NCBI GenBank assembly: GCA_008360975.2
Contig: CM039211.1
Location: 65,624,565 to 65,688,564 of the forward strand
DNA from: Lichenostomus cassidix
Lineage: Eukaryota > Chordata > Aves > Passeriformes > Meliphagidae
DNA: 64,000 nucleotides
Direction of reading: 5' to 3'
Part shown: positions 42,801 through 54,279 of the stretch, in pieces
Layout: the number at the start of each line of letters is the position of its first letter
How positions within the stretch are numbered: position 1 is the stretch's first letter
The notes under the pieces: generated by a model
Told to the model about the DNA's origin: nothing
What the model saw: only the letters and a program-made list of their open reading frames with translations
The model's database searches: none
Program-made: the position numbers and the translations under genes

Positions 42801-45800
42801 GTAGTGGGCTGATCTCCATGGGTACATGCCTGCAGCTCCTGATGGAGCCACAAACATCCCAAGGGACACAGCTGAAGCATGACACACTGTGCATTCAGTG
42901 CAGAACATGCACAGCACTGGATGCACATATGGGCGTTGACTGAGATCCCTGATCAGCCCTGGTGTTGCCTGCTGCCTGTAGGGTGTTCCAGACCTTTCTC
43001 CCTGTAGCCAGCTTTTAGCAGGGCTTGCTTTCCCTCTAGTCCCTCTCAGAGTCTCTAGGCTGGCATGCTGCTCTGGGCTGGAGCAAGGCAGATATGCCTC
43101 CATATCCAGCTGTAGGCAGAAGTTTCCTGCACAGCCCTGTTGTTCCTGATGCCTGCCTTGCTGTCACAGTGCAGAGGGAGGGACCCTGTCCAGGATGTAG
43201 GCAGCAACTGCTGGGATATATTTGCCTGAAAGCTCCCGTCTGCCCCCTCCACTCTTAGCAGGGCCTGCTCTTTCCAAGCCCTCCCTCTGAAGCTAAGAGG
43301 GCTGCTCCCAAGCTGTCCTCCCCCAGCAGAGGCCTGCCTTCACTGCCATCCCACACCAAACACATATTAAAGGCTCAATAAACAAACAGGAAAATAACTA
43401 CCAAACTTTTGCTCCATAGGCCAGAATATCTCCCAGCCCTGCCATGGCAATAAGTGACATGTTCTCATCTCCTGAAATTTTCAGGACCTTAAGTGGAGAC
43501 AGTGTGTTTTTTGACATAGTAGGAGCTATTTACTGCAGTGGTCTGGTCAGAGGCATTTTAGAAGGGATTACACCTGTGAACCAGATGTAAGACCTGCCTA
43601 GGGCAGAGACAAAGGTCTCCCACAATGCTGGAGAAATGGCCATACCTCCAAAGGGAGTGTCGCACTTGGAGTACAAGTGACAGCAATATCAACATGGAAA
43701 ACAACTCCCATATTTCAGGCTTCCCTACAGAGGTAACTGTGACAATGGCTCTCCACAGGAACCTTTGCTGCAATCCACAGCACTGTGGAGGACATGACCA
43801 GGATATTCCAGCAGAGACACACAGATTACACTATGTAGGACTCATATGGTAAATCCTAGCACAAACTGTGTGAGCTCCCTGTACCTGCATGGACAGGAGA
43901 CTGCTCGCTATGCCTCTTCCCTCTCCACCTCTGCCCCAAGCAGCTCCAAAGAAGAAAATCTGTGACTCTGCTGAGCAGCTTCACATCTCTGGAGCTAAGG
44001 GTAGGTGGTTCTCGTGGACAAGCACAGTAAATATCCTGGAGGAGATACAACTCTTCAAGCTGCACAGACTCTCTCAGTGTCAATGCCATGTCCTCACTTA
44101 CACAATATGAGAGGTTTGAACAAAACCTCAGGAGGCTTTAGGAATACAAGGACAGGACATTTGCACTGATATGAGACTGAAGTGAGCACAACAAGGTTTT
44201 GTCCCAGGGACTGGCAGACCAGAAACCAAACTGCACAGACACTGGTCTCCTGTCACCATGCAGGCTCCCCTGCTTGTCCCCTCATATCCCAAAGAGCTGC
44301 CTTCCTTTTTACTTCTCCGTTCTGCCTAGTTGGGCTCCTTACCGTCTGCTCGAGCTCTAACATCTTTTTGTCCGTGGCCACTGGCAGAGCCACCCGAGAA
44401 GCTGGCATCTGCCTCCGTCAGCAGGGAGAGAGAGGCTTGCTCACCTGCCCCATGCCCACTGGGGACCTTCTCACTGGAGACCGAGTCTTTGGTGGAACAC
44501 AAAGCCTGGTTGTCCCCAAAAGCATGATTCAAACAGAAGCCCTCGCAGCTCCGGTTCAGGCCATGGATGAAGGGCATGGGTGGAAGACTCTGGCTGCGCC
44601 GAGCTCTTTCTTCAAGGAAGGTTGGGCAATCCCGTTGGGTCTCAGGAATAGGAGAGAACTCCAGGGAAGAATCACCACTAGAGCGGAGTGGTGGGGAGGT
44701 GCCGTTCTTTTTCCGTCCTTTAGCCAGTTCAGCAAACGATGTCACCCTCCTGGGGGGAGAGCTCTGGATGGGTATTGCCGGACTTTCACTCAGCTTGACT
44801 GGACAGCTCACCATGCGCTCCAGGGAGCCCAGCCTGCTGCCAGGACTCCTGTCCAGGTTCTGATCATAGCTCCTGGAGCGCTGACGGCTTGTGTTGAGAT
44901 TTGGTGGTGACACATTGACATAGACCTGACCCTCAATCATGTTCTGGCTGGATTCTCCCTTTGGCTCCTCTTCACTGCACTCTACATTGCCTTCTTCTTG
45001 TCTCAGGTCAGGCCTTCTAAATAGATAGTATTCTGTGGGCTGTGCTGGGCTACCCTTGGTCTGGTCTTCTGAGCAGCTAGTTATGGAAGATCCTGCAGGG
45101 CTGGGGGAAGACTGGGAAGACAAGTCACATGTGACTAACTTATAGTAATTCTGAGTAGCCACAACAAGCCGTGCTTGGCTCTGGAAGCAGGCAGTGAGGT
45201 CTGAGCTCTCTGATGTGCAAGGCTCACAGTGGAGATGGTAGGAGTTGCAGTTAGCATCAAGGACAGGTGAGGAGGAGTGTTGACACCCACACACCTTCCC
45301 TGAACTCTCTGGGTTATGAGACTCACAAGACATCTTGGATTCAGTGGGTGATGAATGTAAATCCAGGTAAAAAGCTCCTGTGTCTGAGTGGCTGCAGAAG
45401 GAAGAGTCACAGGACAGGTTGGCTGAATTCAGGTTGGATTGAGACTGGCCATTCATTTTGTTGTAGAGAGCACTGAAGTTCACCAGTACCCCATCAGAGC
45501 TGTTGCAGGAAGAGTCACTGATGTAGCCCATTTGTTGGTCAATCACTTCAGACTGACTTGAGGAACTGTAGCAGCGACAGTGATGGATCTCTGAGCTGGA
45601 ACAACTGCATGTCCTGTGCAGGGCATCCTGATTCCTCAGCGATTCACCTGTGTTCTGGTTCCACTCCTGGTCACCGCTGTCAAAGGAGAAGTTGGAGGAG
45701 CTACCACGATGGCAGCTGCATTCATCCAACTCCATGCGTTCCGAGGCCTGGTGGCACCTGTTAGCATTGTTCCTCTTCTGGATGTCATCGCTGCTGAGCT

Positions 45801-46311
45801 TGTCCTCTTGCCCGTCTACCACACCAGACCGGCTGGCCATGTTCCAGGACTTCACAATATGGTTGGAGTCGTGAAGGTGGAAAGGGGGCAAGGCCAGATC
45901 CTGCAGACTGAAGGGAGGTTTGCCATCGACAAGTGAGTTGTGAAGGTGGAAAGATTTTTGACCCAGGTCATCCCCAAAAATGCTGAGGTCTTCACCCTCA
46001 CTCAGTAGGAAAGGGTTGTGTCGCTTACTGACACTAGGGACAATCAGATCCCTTGCTTTTCTTTCTTTGTTGTCTGAGGCCTCTGCTGAGGTTTCAGAGG
46101 TCTGGAGAAAGCTGCTGTACACCAAGGAGTCAGTCTGTGAAAGGTCTCTGTCTGGAAGGGCAGAGGTCCGTGTAATGCTGAGCTCTGGCTGGCAGAAGGG
46201 GTTGGTCCTTTTGCTCACGGAGCAGCACTGTCTATCAGGGACCTGGCAATGCACCAGGGGAATGTGATGGACAATCAGCGTCTCACCAGTCAGTTTGGGT
46301 GGACTATCCAT
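30696..46311 (-). CDS. RUSC2: RUSC2 (iporin), RUN and SH3 domain-containing protein 2
   Basis: Eleven coding exons, 44343-46311, 41289-42074, 40604-40804, 39274-39417, 38280-38356, 36095-36269, 35330-35435, 34221-34267, 32002-32977, 31191-31364 and 30696-30876, join with consistent phases into 4,836 nt: 1,611 residues plus TGA, close to the roughly 1,500 of mammalian RUSC2. The start ([18 protein letters not shown]) and the C-terminal half match RUSC2 as I know it. The N-terminal about 980 residues are long, Ser-rich and probably disordered; the RUN domain spans about 1036-1215; an SH3 domain occupies 1552-1611. Known role: a cytosolic adaptor that binds Rab1/Rab35-type GTPases and GM130 and links vesicles to kinesin and trafficking machinery. 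The start has a strong Kozak context (CACCATGG). Both ends of the coding sequence are in the window, and no lesion is seen. Confidence 0.96.
31191..31364 (-). CDS. RUSC2: RUSC2 coding exon 10
   Basis: 174 nt, phase 2-2. It encodes [19 protein letters not shown] and then a Pro-rich, weakly conserved stretch. The last two bases join the next exon to make a Cys codon before EVKALCHH. Confidence 0.92.
32002..32977 (-). CDS. RUSC2: RUSC2 coding exon 9 (RUN end and linker)
   Basis: 976 nt, phase 1 to 2. It opens with [19 protein letters not shown] and ends the RUN domain with LDLLFEHHL. The linker keeps three conserved blocks: [27 protein letters not shown] and [11 protein letters not shown]. Confidence 0.96.
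33691..33770. repeat. Pentanucleotide microsatellite (CCATT)n
   Basis: Six to seven perfect ccatt units, preceded by degenerate ttctattctg units, in RUSC2 intron 8. Confidence 0.95.
34221..34267 (-). CDS. RUSC2: RUSC2 coding exon 8 (RUN domain)
   Basis: 47 nt, phase 2 to 1, encoding [15 protein letters not shown]. It is too short to show as an open frame but is required by phase and strongly conserved. Confidence 0.94.
35330..35435 (-). CDS. RUSC2: RUSC2 coding exon 7 (RUN domain)
   Basis: 106 nt, phase 1 to 2. It encodes [18 protein letters not shown] and [11 protein letters not shown]. Confidence 0.95.
36095..36269 (-). CDS. RUSC2: RUSC2 coding exon 6 (RUN domain)
   Basis: 175 nt, phase 0 to 1. 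It encodes [37 protein letters not shown] and SVVEASTQL. Confidence 0.96.
37499..37637. repeat. Tandem duplication, period 76 bp
   Basis: ctgtgttattccagaaatg recurs at 37577, and both units continue into agcacaggcc and aagacagccagcccca. The second copy has a few substitutions. Confidence 0.9.
38280..38356 (-). CDS. RUSC2: RUSC2 coding exon 5 (RUN domain start)
   Basis: 77 nt, phase 1 to 0. It encodes [19 protein letters not shown], the first RUN helix. Confidence 0.95.
39274..39417 (-). CDS. RUSC2: RUSC2 coding exon 4
   Basis: 144 nt, phase 1-1. It encodes [18 protein letters not shown], then EFCLSPDG and ISIDLLQKK, conserved just before the RUN domain. Confidence 0.94.
40604..40804 (-). 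CDS. RUSC2: RUSC2 coding exon 3
   Basis: 201 nt, phase 1-1. It encodes [18 protein letters not shown] and NPIFELPG, both conserved in vertebrate RUSC2. The acceptor was chosen by phase (CCCAG|CGAACC). Confidence 0.92.
41289..42074 (-). CDS. RUSC2: RUSC2 coding exon 2
   Basis: 786 nt, phase 1-1. Ser/Pro-rich, with [19 protein letters not shown] near the start and [17 protein letters not shown] near the end. The acceptor is CTGAAG at 42075, the donor AATG|GTAGGT. Confidence 0.93.
42447..42481. repeat. Perfect inverted repeat, 12-bp stem
   Basis: gtaccacaaagt (42447-42458) and actttgtggtac (42470-42481) with an 11-bp loop, in the RUSC2 intron 42075-44342. A second, direct copy of agtaccacaa lies just left. 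Confidence 0.85.
44343..46311 (-). CDS. RUSC2: RUSC2 coding exon 1 (Ser-rich N-terminal region)
   Basis: 1,969 nt, ending in phase 1 at ACG|GTAAGG. It encodes residues 1-656: two SVSKR(H/T)NPF motifs, many Ser/Cys/His clusters ([17 protein letters not shown]) and a basic [13 protein letters not shown] segment. No globular domain was recognised. Confidence 0.96.
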
Positions 46312-46402
46312 GGTGAGGAATGCTCTTCAGGGCATCAGTGAAGCTGGTACCACCCATGAACAGGTAGGGCTGCACATGAGAGGCAGGGAAGACACTTCTC
46401 AT
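46304..46402 (-). promoter_or_regulatory. RUSC2 upstream ORF overlapping the main start
   Basis: ATG at 46402 opens a 32-codon frame ending TAG at 46304-46306, overlapping the RUSC2 ATG (46309-46311) out of frame. It lies in the inferred 5' UTR part of the first coding exon (acceptor near 46419), so it would be in every mRNA that uses this acceptor. It contains a second in-frame ATG. Confidence 0.6.
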
Positions 46403-46418
46403 GAGGGAATTCAGATAC
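46312..46418 (-). other. RUSC2: RUSC2 5' UTR portion of first coding exon
   Basis: A pyrimidine-rich acceptor TTTTGTCTCTCTGTAG precedes GTATCTG at 46418 on the minus strand. As in mammals, the RUSC2 first coding exon is expected to be preceded by a distant non-coding exon. Confidence 0.6.
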
Positions 46419-47398
46419 CTACAGAGAGACAAAATCACAAAGGAAGTCACCTCTCGGGAAAGGCAGTGACTATTTAAAGCATCCTTGGTTTGACTGAAGA
46501 TTTCATGTGTTGACAAGGATCAAACAGACTGGTTCCTTGTCAGCACAAGTACCTGAGCACAAGGTCCTTCTGGGAAACAAACCATCGAAATGCTAAACAA
46601 ACATGTCACCCCCCCTGCAGGCTCCTGGGACAACACTTGTGATTCCACCTGACCCCTCTCAAAGTTGTCTGAAGAGAGTAACTGATTTCAGTCAAGTGGC
46701 CAAAGGGCTGTAAAGGCTTTGGGCCAAACAAAGACCTCACTGCAGATGGCACTGTGTGCTCACAAGAAAACAGCACAGGGTCTGAAGTGAAGCACTGCAC
46801 CCTGGTGAGAGCAGTCTGTCTTCTCACACTGGATCATACATCTTTGTTTCCTTTTATTGAACTTTCCTTCAAGAACCAAACACTGCACGGTCTTGCAACA
46901 GACACACACAAGTCCAGGCAGAGACTGGAAAGCATGAGCAGACTGGAACAGAAAAGCAGCAACAATCATTCCTCTCCAAAATCCAGTAGACACCGTGAGG
47001 TCTTGAGCCTTTTTAATGGTCCCAGGGGAACATGCCGAAGTATGCAACTACTTATGTACACAACCCTCCAGTGAAAAGGAGTGGATGACTTCAGTGGGGC
47101 CATGGGGAGCCACTGGCATTGGTCAAATAGGTCCCACACAGCACACTGGCTCTTGCTGACCTTTTACTGATGGTGAAACCTCATCTCAAACTGGTCCCTA
47201 ACGTGGTCTGGGAGGCCTGGTTCACATTATCTGTGGTATTTACCTGCTTATCTTATTACCTGCTGCACTTCATAACTGTATGAATGCCACAGCCCTAGGA
47301 ACCATACAGGCAGGGCACTGCACAGGCAGGGTACTAAGAGCCCCACTCTCCCTGTGTTCAGTGAACAGCAGGTTCTCACAGAGACAGAGAAAAAAAAA

Positions 47399-47715
47399 TG
47401 GTTTGGTCTGAAGGGACCCTAAAGAACACTTCATTCCACCCCCCCTGCCATAGGCAGGGACACCTTCCCTAGAATCAGGTTGCCCAAAGCCCCATCCAGC
47501 TTGGCCTTGAACACGCCAGGGATGGGACATCAACAATTTCTCTGAGGAACTCAATCCAGTGCCCCACCACCTTCATAGTAAAGAATCTCCTCCTAATATC
47601 TAATCTAAACCTATCATCTCTAAGCTCAAAGCCTTTCCCCCTTGTGCTGTTACTCCCTGCTGGTGTCAAAAGTCTCTCTTCATGTTTTTTGTAGATGTTC
47701 ACCAGCATTTGACAT
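47399..47715 (-). mobile_element. CR1 LINE 3' fragment
   Basis: Plus strand carries ggtttggtctgaagggaccc, cagggatgggacatcaacaa and gtaaagaatctcctcctaat, all reverse CR1 3' hallmarks. The minus strand encodes RLDIRRRFFTMKVVGHWIEF. The 5' side is truncated. Confidence 0.9.
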
Positions 47716-50700
47716 GCAAGAGCAAAGGACAAACTCATTTCTGTTTCCCCATCTATCCCAGAGGTCGAGCCTACAAGCACTTCCAGCACAGTCTGCAGGG
47801 GGTTTTCCTCTTGCCTTCCCTTCAACACATCAGATAACCCAACTCAGACAAGTGCATGGGAGGGCAGCTAAGGCAGCAAAGATATGGAGAAACCACAAAA
47901 GACACCAGTGATCCAGGGTGAGTCTCAGAGATTAAAAAATGACCTAATGCTCTCACAGATCTACCACTTGGTCTGAAGACCCTGGCCCAAGCACCCTTGG
48001 TCAGCATTACACATCTTGTAACTCATCCAGGCATCCTCAGTGCTCACTGCACCCTGAAAACTGCACGCTGGGATCCTGCTCTGGATTCCAGGACCCCCAA
48101 CACTGACCTTCAGACTCCAGAAAAGTGGTATTCACAGTGGCCTTTGCCAACCTTACCCCAGTATTTGTGACTGTGGGGTGAAAACGGATTTGGAGCAGAC
48201 CTGCAAAGGCACATGGGAGCCCAGGAGGGAAACTGAGAAATGTGGGTTAAGTGAAGTTAGAACAAGAGCATAAGCAATGAGGCAGCTACACAGAAACATC
48301 AGGAACTTTACTTCTTTCAGCCTCAAGCTGTAAGAATAGCAATTAGAAGATTATAAAAATGATCAGAAGAAGTACTCTCCTCCCACGCACAGTAGTGCTT
48401 CTCACAGACAGAGGATGATGCTGGCAGGAAATAAAAATACAAAGATGGAAACAGAGCTAGTGTTTACAGTAAACACCCGATAATGCAGAAGTTAATGCTA
48501 ACACCAGTGTTGGAATAGACAGGCCTTCTAGTAGATGCTACCAGAGACTTACATGGCTGGGACACTCCCTACATGTCTGCTTCTCCTGGGATGTCTCATC
48601 CAGGTTTATGCTCTGAAGAAGAGGGATCACCAAACCACTTGGACCACATCCAACTGGACTATTAATTGTGAAATCCTAAACTCTTCCTCACCTTTAGTCT
48701 CCCTAAAACTCTATCAGCCTTTACACCCCTTTCAGTGACTCTTCTGTCTTACAAGCCCTTGGTTCCTTTCCCACAAATGCTGCAACAGAGGCTGATCTGT
48801 ACTCAGCCCAAATCCGGGGGGACAGATTTTCTTCATCAAGAATTCCTAAGATCCCATTGTGCAAGAGCCTCTGTGGATAACAGCAGCTCCTGACCCTGAG
48901 CCTAGAGCACACATACACACACTTGCTGAAGTTGTGTTCATGCCCCAATTTGGGCCTTGTGCATCACTGATGGCACAGCAGGAGCTCTGGGTTTATCTGA
49001 TTTTTTTCTATATAACTCAGCAGGGGTTTATCCTATCTTCCCAGCCCCACCTCACAAGCATTTTGGGAAAAAAGCGGGACCCCCAGTGCCTGTCTCCTCA
49101 TGTAGCCCACCCCTGCCATTGTTACTGCTCTTTTACCTGACTGTAATGCTCAGATCATGTCTCTCCAGCAGGCTTTTCTGTATCCCGTGTGCTACCACAA
49201 CACAACCACCTGAAAAGCATAATTTTGAGGATACAGACAATGATGGCAGCACACCTCACTGCTGAGGCACCAGGTCTCTGCTGCCTTTGGGAAATGGCTG
49301 CTTGGATGAGGCTCCCAGCACCAGCACCCATCTGCTGACAGGCCTGGCTGAGCAGCACACAATTCACGTCAGCGCAGAAGCTGCTGTGGGAGGACGAGGC
49401 TTGCACAGACACACTTTGACATTTGACGGCAAAATGTCAGAGCTGACATGCAGCCACTTCCCATCTGTCTCTCTGGTGCTCTGGCTGTCACACGCAGCTT
49501 TGCCCAGCTCTCTGGATCTGGTAGCAGCACAGGATGCCGGGTGGGCTGTGATTCTGTGCCCTCCACAGACGCTGCAGCAGATGGACACCCATCCTGCCTG
49601 CACCCATAGCCTGCTCCCAGTGCCAGGCCCTGAGGTGCAGGAGCACAGGCAACATGCAAGACAGCTCCTGCCATCAGACATTTAGATGAATTCTCTAGGG
49701 ATAGACATGGCATTTTGTGCCGTAGCTATTCCTTTTTTCTACCTTGCAGCACCTCTCCTGGCTTCCTCCAGACTTAGGGGAGGAAGGCTGCGCCTTAGGG
49801 GCACAGGAAGGCTGGCAATGGCATTGCCAGCACAAGGATTATTCAGTTCCCAACACCAGAGCATCCTCCCTGGCTGCACCATCAGTTGACCCTTCCTTGT
49901 TTTGGAAGATGTAGAAGTATCCTTCCTCTTCCTACTCAAGTTCTGCTATGCTGGGATTGACATTGGGGAATAAAATGCAGCAAGTGGACTAGTTTCATAT
50001 TTTGATGGGTTTGATCAGCTCTTTGTAAAGCCCTCACTCCCCTTTTGCAGCAGGAAATTGGCAGATCTGCATAGGCAGTTCATACCTGAACATTTTTTGC
50101 CAAATCAGTAAATTCTTCTTATAATTGTGCTGAATCCTGCTCAGTCCTATACACACAACAGCAAACACAGCATCCAGCACTGATCCCTGCCTAGAAAAGC
50201 ATGTCATGGCAGTGCAAAGCAGGGAGGCATGCAGCGAGCACCACAACTCTAAACATGTCTATGCATCAGCCATTTTATTTTCAAATGTCAGAATTCTTGC
50301 CTTCTCCACACTGACACCATCTGCTGCAACATGGCAGATATGGCTTGTTTATTCTGGGAGCTCCTCCTTGAGGTGCTAAGGGTTACCCAGAGAAGGTGAG
50401 GGCCACACTGTGGGTGTTTCATTCCAATCAGGATAATACAGAGCAGAAAGAATGGCTTTTTGTAAGATGTCTACATTTGGTACGGAATTGCTCATGAATG
50501 ATTTGTACCCCCATGGAAATAAATATACACAACAAAAGCTCCTTAGCTGCAGCAAAGCTTGAGGTAAAAAGCAGGTGAGTGCTGAGCAGCAAAGGATGGT
50601 TCAGCACTGACCTGAGAGCTGCCTACCAGGTGATGTCTGCGCTTTAGAGAGGCGGCAGCATGCTGCAGGTAACAGAAGCAGGCAGAATCCTTTGGGCTCA

Positions 50701-50793
50701 GCACTTCACGCCTTTTAAGCTTCAAGTCCTTGCTGACCATTACACAGAGGCCCCCAAACCCCACTCCTGTTATACCCCTAATATGGAGGACAC

Positions 50794-50990
50794 TGTGCTA
50801 ATTTAAAGGTGGTCGGTGTGCGTCGCTGTTGGACCAACAGCAGAGTGAAGAGTCCCGAGTCGTCAGAGAGTGCTAAAATTACTAAATTTATTAAATAATT
50901 AACAGATTTATATACACGTGAGAAGGCTATTCCAATTGGCCAACAATCATCCACCCCCCAGGGATTGACTGGCCCAGGCATTTGAGCACC
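50794..50990 (-). mobile_element. LTR fragment, minus orientation
   Basis: Read on the minus strand it has a TATA-like GTGTATATAAATC, then TTTAATAAATTTAG (poly(A) signal), then a CG-rich stretch ending near TAGCACA. That is an LTR U3-R-U5 layout. The CG dinucleotides (gtgcgtcgctg, cgagtcgtc) stand out from the surroundings. Boundaries approximate. Confidence 0.55.
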
Positions 50991-51465
50991 TGTTTTCCAA
51001 AAGCCGCTTTCAATAACATGAAACTTTATTGTTATTTAGAAAACATAAAAGAAGAAGAGAAAAATTCCTGTGGGAAAGAACCTGTGCTGCCACAGGTGCA
51101 GCTTCACAGCTCCTTGGGTACAAACTCCTGCCTCTGTAACACTGCTGAGAAGATGAAAAAGCCACCAGACCTGGCTGCAATTGCCTCCAAGGGCTGATGA
51201 GTTATGTGTGGCTGTACATGAGAGCAGAAACTCCATGATTTTGGAGTTCTAGAGCTGAACCCTTAATATCCAGCTTGGCTCAGCGCTGTCCCCTGCCCAC
51301 ATGTGGGGCAACAGGGTTCAGCTCACAATTACCCAGGCTTCCTCATAAAACATAATGCATTGGAGGAGGCATGCAGAGATATAAGAAATAAATGTGATTT
51401 AAATTTAAAAAGACTGCACATAGAGCACAGAGGATGAAGAAGCAAGAGCAACATCATCAGAACTG

Positions 51466-51672
51466 TCAGCTGGAGGCAATGTTGGCTTTTTGTAGGATGG
51501 CTTTTCTGAACAGATTATTGTTTCTACAAACCTCAGTCACTTCATCTATGAAATTGAGTGTCCAAAGGAGGCCTTTAACTGTGAGGGTTGCTGCTGACTC
51601 TTTCTGTATAGCTATGGTTTCACAGTCATCATCACCCTCCTCAGATGGACTAAGATCTATCGTGTCATTCAA
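51466..51672 (-). other. Unassigned 68-codon open frame
   Basis: The frame starts MNDTIDLSPSEEGDDD and continues with a mixed helical-looking sequence (GLLWTLNFIDEVTEVCRNNN). The composition is protein-like rather than random, but there is no recognised family, clear splice site or neighbour. It could be a retrocopy fragment, an exon of an unknown transcript, or chance. Confidence 0.2.
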
Positions 51673-52910
51673 GGGTGAAAGATAGAAAAATGGGGTAAAA
51701 ATTTACCAGGCATTCAGTTTCATAGAAGAAGAAAAAATTCTTTTGTATCAGAGCTGCTTGTTCTTTGAGGGTTGTTCCATGTGAATCCCTGACTCCTACA
51801 GTGCATTTGTATTAACATGCCTGAAGAAACCACACAGTCCTACAAACAGCCCTACAAAACAAGCACCAGCAGAAATGCTGCAAAAAGCAATGGTTTGTGT
51901 GATCTTGCAGACAAAGGCGCAATGCAGACATCTCCTCTTTGCTCCATAGGGGGAGACAGATTCAGTTTACTCCCTGTATGTCTACCTCCAGGCAAAAGAG
52001 CTGGGAGATTAATCCAAGCTGAAAGCCACCCTTCAGACAGTGTGGGGGATCTCAGGGCTCACTGTATCCAGCACCAATACTGCAGTTTGTCTCTGCCTCA
52101 GCTCTGTCACTCCAAAAGCTGCCAGAAAGCAGGATGGTTTTAAACAAAAACTTAGCAGGAAAATTCGAGGAAACTGGAGGGCATTCAAGGAGCAGCATCA
52201 GAGAAGATGGATAAGCTAAGTGGCACAGGGTGAGTGGCCTGGGGATGGGTCTGAACCACGGGGCTGAGGAAGCAGAGGGTGGAGGTGAGGAAGACTGTAA
52301 GTTGTTGTAGGATGGGTCTAGTTAGTGGTATTTATTTGGACACCTGTTTACTTCTTGCCAGCTAATACATCTCTCTCAAATTCACACCTTCATTAAATAC
52401 TTTATTAAATCATCCAGTCTGTTTAATGAAAGAAAAGGTGCAAAAGGAAATGCTAGTTATTTGACTCATCCTAAACCTCCAGCTCTCCTTCCCTGCCTCA
52501 GGGGACAGGGAGCATAGTCAGGGTGGTCTGCATGCTCCCAGGGTGACTATTCCAGCACTTTATGCTTAAAGGGAGCTGCAGAAGAATAGAAAGACTAAAT
52601 ACTTCCTGAATTTCTGCCTCAGCTCAGGCTGGTTCCTCTTGTGGTGCTGTGCAGTAATTCCTGAAAAGATCACTTCCCTTTCCACAAAGCCCTGCCTTGG
52701 CCAGGGCTTTTTCCAGTGGTTTCCAGGACAGCCTGACTAAACCTATGATTAATGTATCATTACATCCCAGAACTATATGGGATTATGATGTGTTCCAAAT
52801 GTAAACCACAGCACGTGACAGTCAGTCAAAGCCCTCATGCTCCTGGCAGAAAGGAGCTGCCTGGGTCAGGGATGAGGGGTCACCAGCACACACAAAAATA
52901 TGCAATAGGT

Positions 52911-53411
52911 TGATGCCTGATGGGTTTTTTGTCCTTTTTCATTATACTTTTATACCCTTTTTGTATACTTTATATCCTTTCCCATTCCTGTACTTTTTAC
53001 TCCCTGTATCTTAGCCCACATGTTCATAACCCTTGTACTCTAGCCTAGTTCAGAATTCTTTGGAGAACACAAAACATCCCCACAATCTCAAGAACATGAG
53101 GCACCAACCTTGAACGGAGCCTCATTTCTTGAACACGTTTTTGTAAACTAAGTTGTAGCCTTTGGGGGGGGGGAGGTAATTAGCATAAGGGGACAATTAC
53201 TTCATTTGTTAGGTTTCTTACTGGGGAGTTTCAGATAGGTATGCTAATTGGTGAGGTCCATAAAATTGTATACGCGTTGTACCGGAGCTCTCTTTTTGTC
53301 GTGGTACCACCTTTGACGAGGGTGCACCTGGGATCCTATTAAACCAAAGTAATACACTTTTCCCTGTACTGCAATGTCTGTGTCTCATTTTTACCAGCAT
53401 TTTAGGCATCA
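52911..53411 (+). mobile_element. Solo LTR, plus orientation
   Basis: 501 bp bounded by an 8-bp inverted repeat, TGATGCCT at 52911 and AGGCATCA ending at 53411. It has a TATA-like cataaaattg near 53260 and ATTAAA at 53338-53343 followed by a short R/U5. A possible 3-bp target repeat (ggt) flanks it. No internal ERV sequence is attached. Confidence 0.75.
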
Positions 53412-53710
53412 GGTGTAGTGTGTGTATTCCTGCCGATGACATAACCAGCATGAGGCAGGTACTGCCTCCCAGTCAGAGGACAAGAAACCCCAGCTGCTCT
53501 GTGCATTCAGAGTTACACAAGACATCAGAAATAGCTCAAGCAGCAGATCTGTACCAGCTAACACAGGAGCCAGGACAGTGACCGAACCAGTTTCTCCCAT
53601 TTCTGTGCTCCCTTGCACTGTGACTCATCATCTGGCATGTGGCACTCGGCAAGAGCCATTTACAGGCCGTGACTCAGAGCATCCACTGAGGTGCTCTGGA
53701 ATGGAACCTG

Positions 53711-53730
53711 CTCCTCCTCCTCCTCCTCCC
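53711..53730. repeat. (CCT)n microsatellite
   Basis: Six consecutive ctc/cct units. A short (AGC)4 run lies at 53886-53898. Confidence 0.85.
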
Positions 53731-54180
53731 TGCCCCAGCCCCCACCACATATGCTCCTAATTACTTTATGCAAATCCGCAGAGAAGAAAAAGACTGATGT
53801 TTCTAGCTGTTCATATCACACAGAAACTGCTGCTGAATTAAACTGCAGACACAGTAAATCCTTTCTTATCACAGACACTCTAGTAGCAGCAGCAGCAGGA
53901 GGAGGGACTATGCTTGTATAGCATCTTTCTGCCTGAGCACTCTAAAAGCTTACTGAAGATCTTATAACAGCAGAAATCACACAATTCCATTTTGAAACAC
54001 GGACCTGCCTAAGTGTTGGAACCTGGGTGCAGCAGGGTCACCAGAGCATTCAAGAACCCATGCACAGAGAAAGAAAATCGTGTAAGCATATGAAATTTCT
54101 GCGCACACTCAGTATCCAAAGATGCCAAGATTAACTCCTCCCTAACTGCACAGCTTGGTCAGGGCTCAGTGATCCTGACC

Positions 54181-54279
54181 TAATGGGTGGCTTCCCTGTC
54201 CATGGCAGGGGACTTGGAACTAGATGGATGACCTTCAAGATCCCTTCCAACCCAGGTCACTGTGTGCTTCTATGATTTG
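54181..54279 (+). mobile_element. CR1 LINE 3' end
   Basis: gatgaccttcaagatccctt, tccaaccc and a cttctatgattt tail in forward orientation. Confidence 0.85.

Larger units (their letters stand above)
30877..44342 (-). other. RUSC2: RUSC2 introns between coding exons
   Basis: No further exons were found. Notable content: a (CCATT)n repeat at 33.7 kb, a 76-bp tandem duplication at 37.5 kb and a hairpin at 42.45 kb. The 2.3-kb intron 42075-44342 and the 2.0-kb intron 36270-38279 otherwise show nothing I recognise. Confidence 0.7.

Noticed and set aside
44182..44910. A 242-codon plus-strand open frame
   Set aside because: Mostly antisense to RUSC2 coding exon 1.
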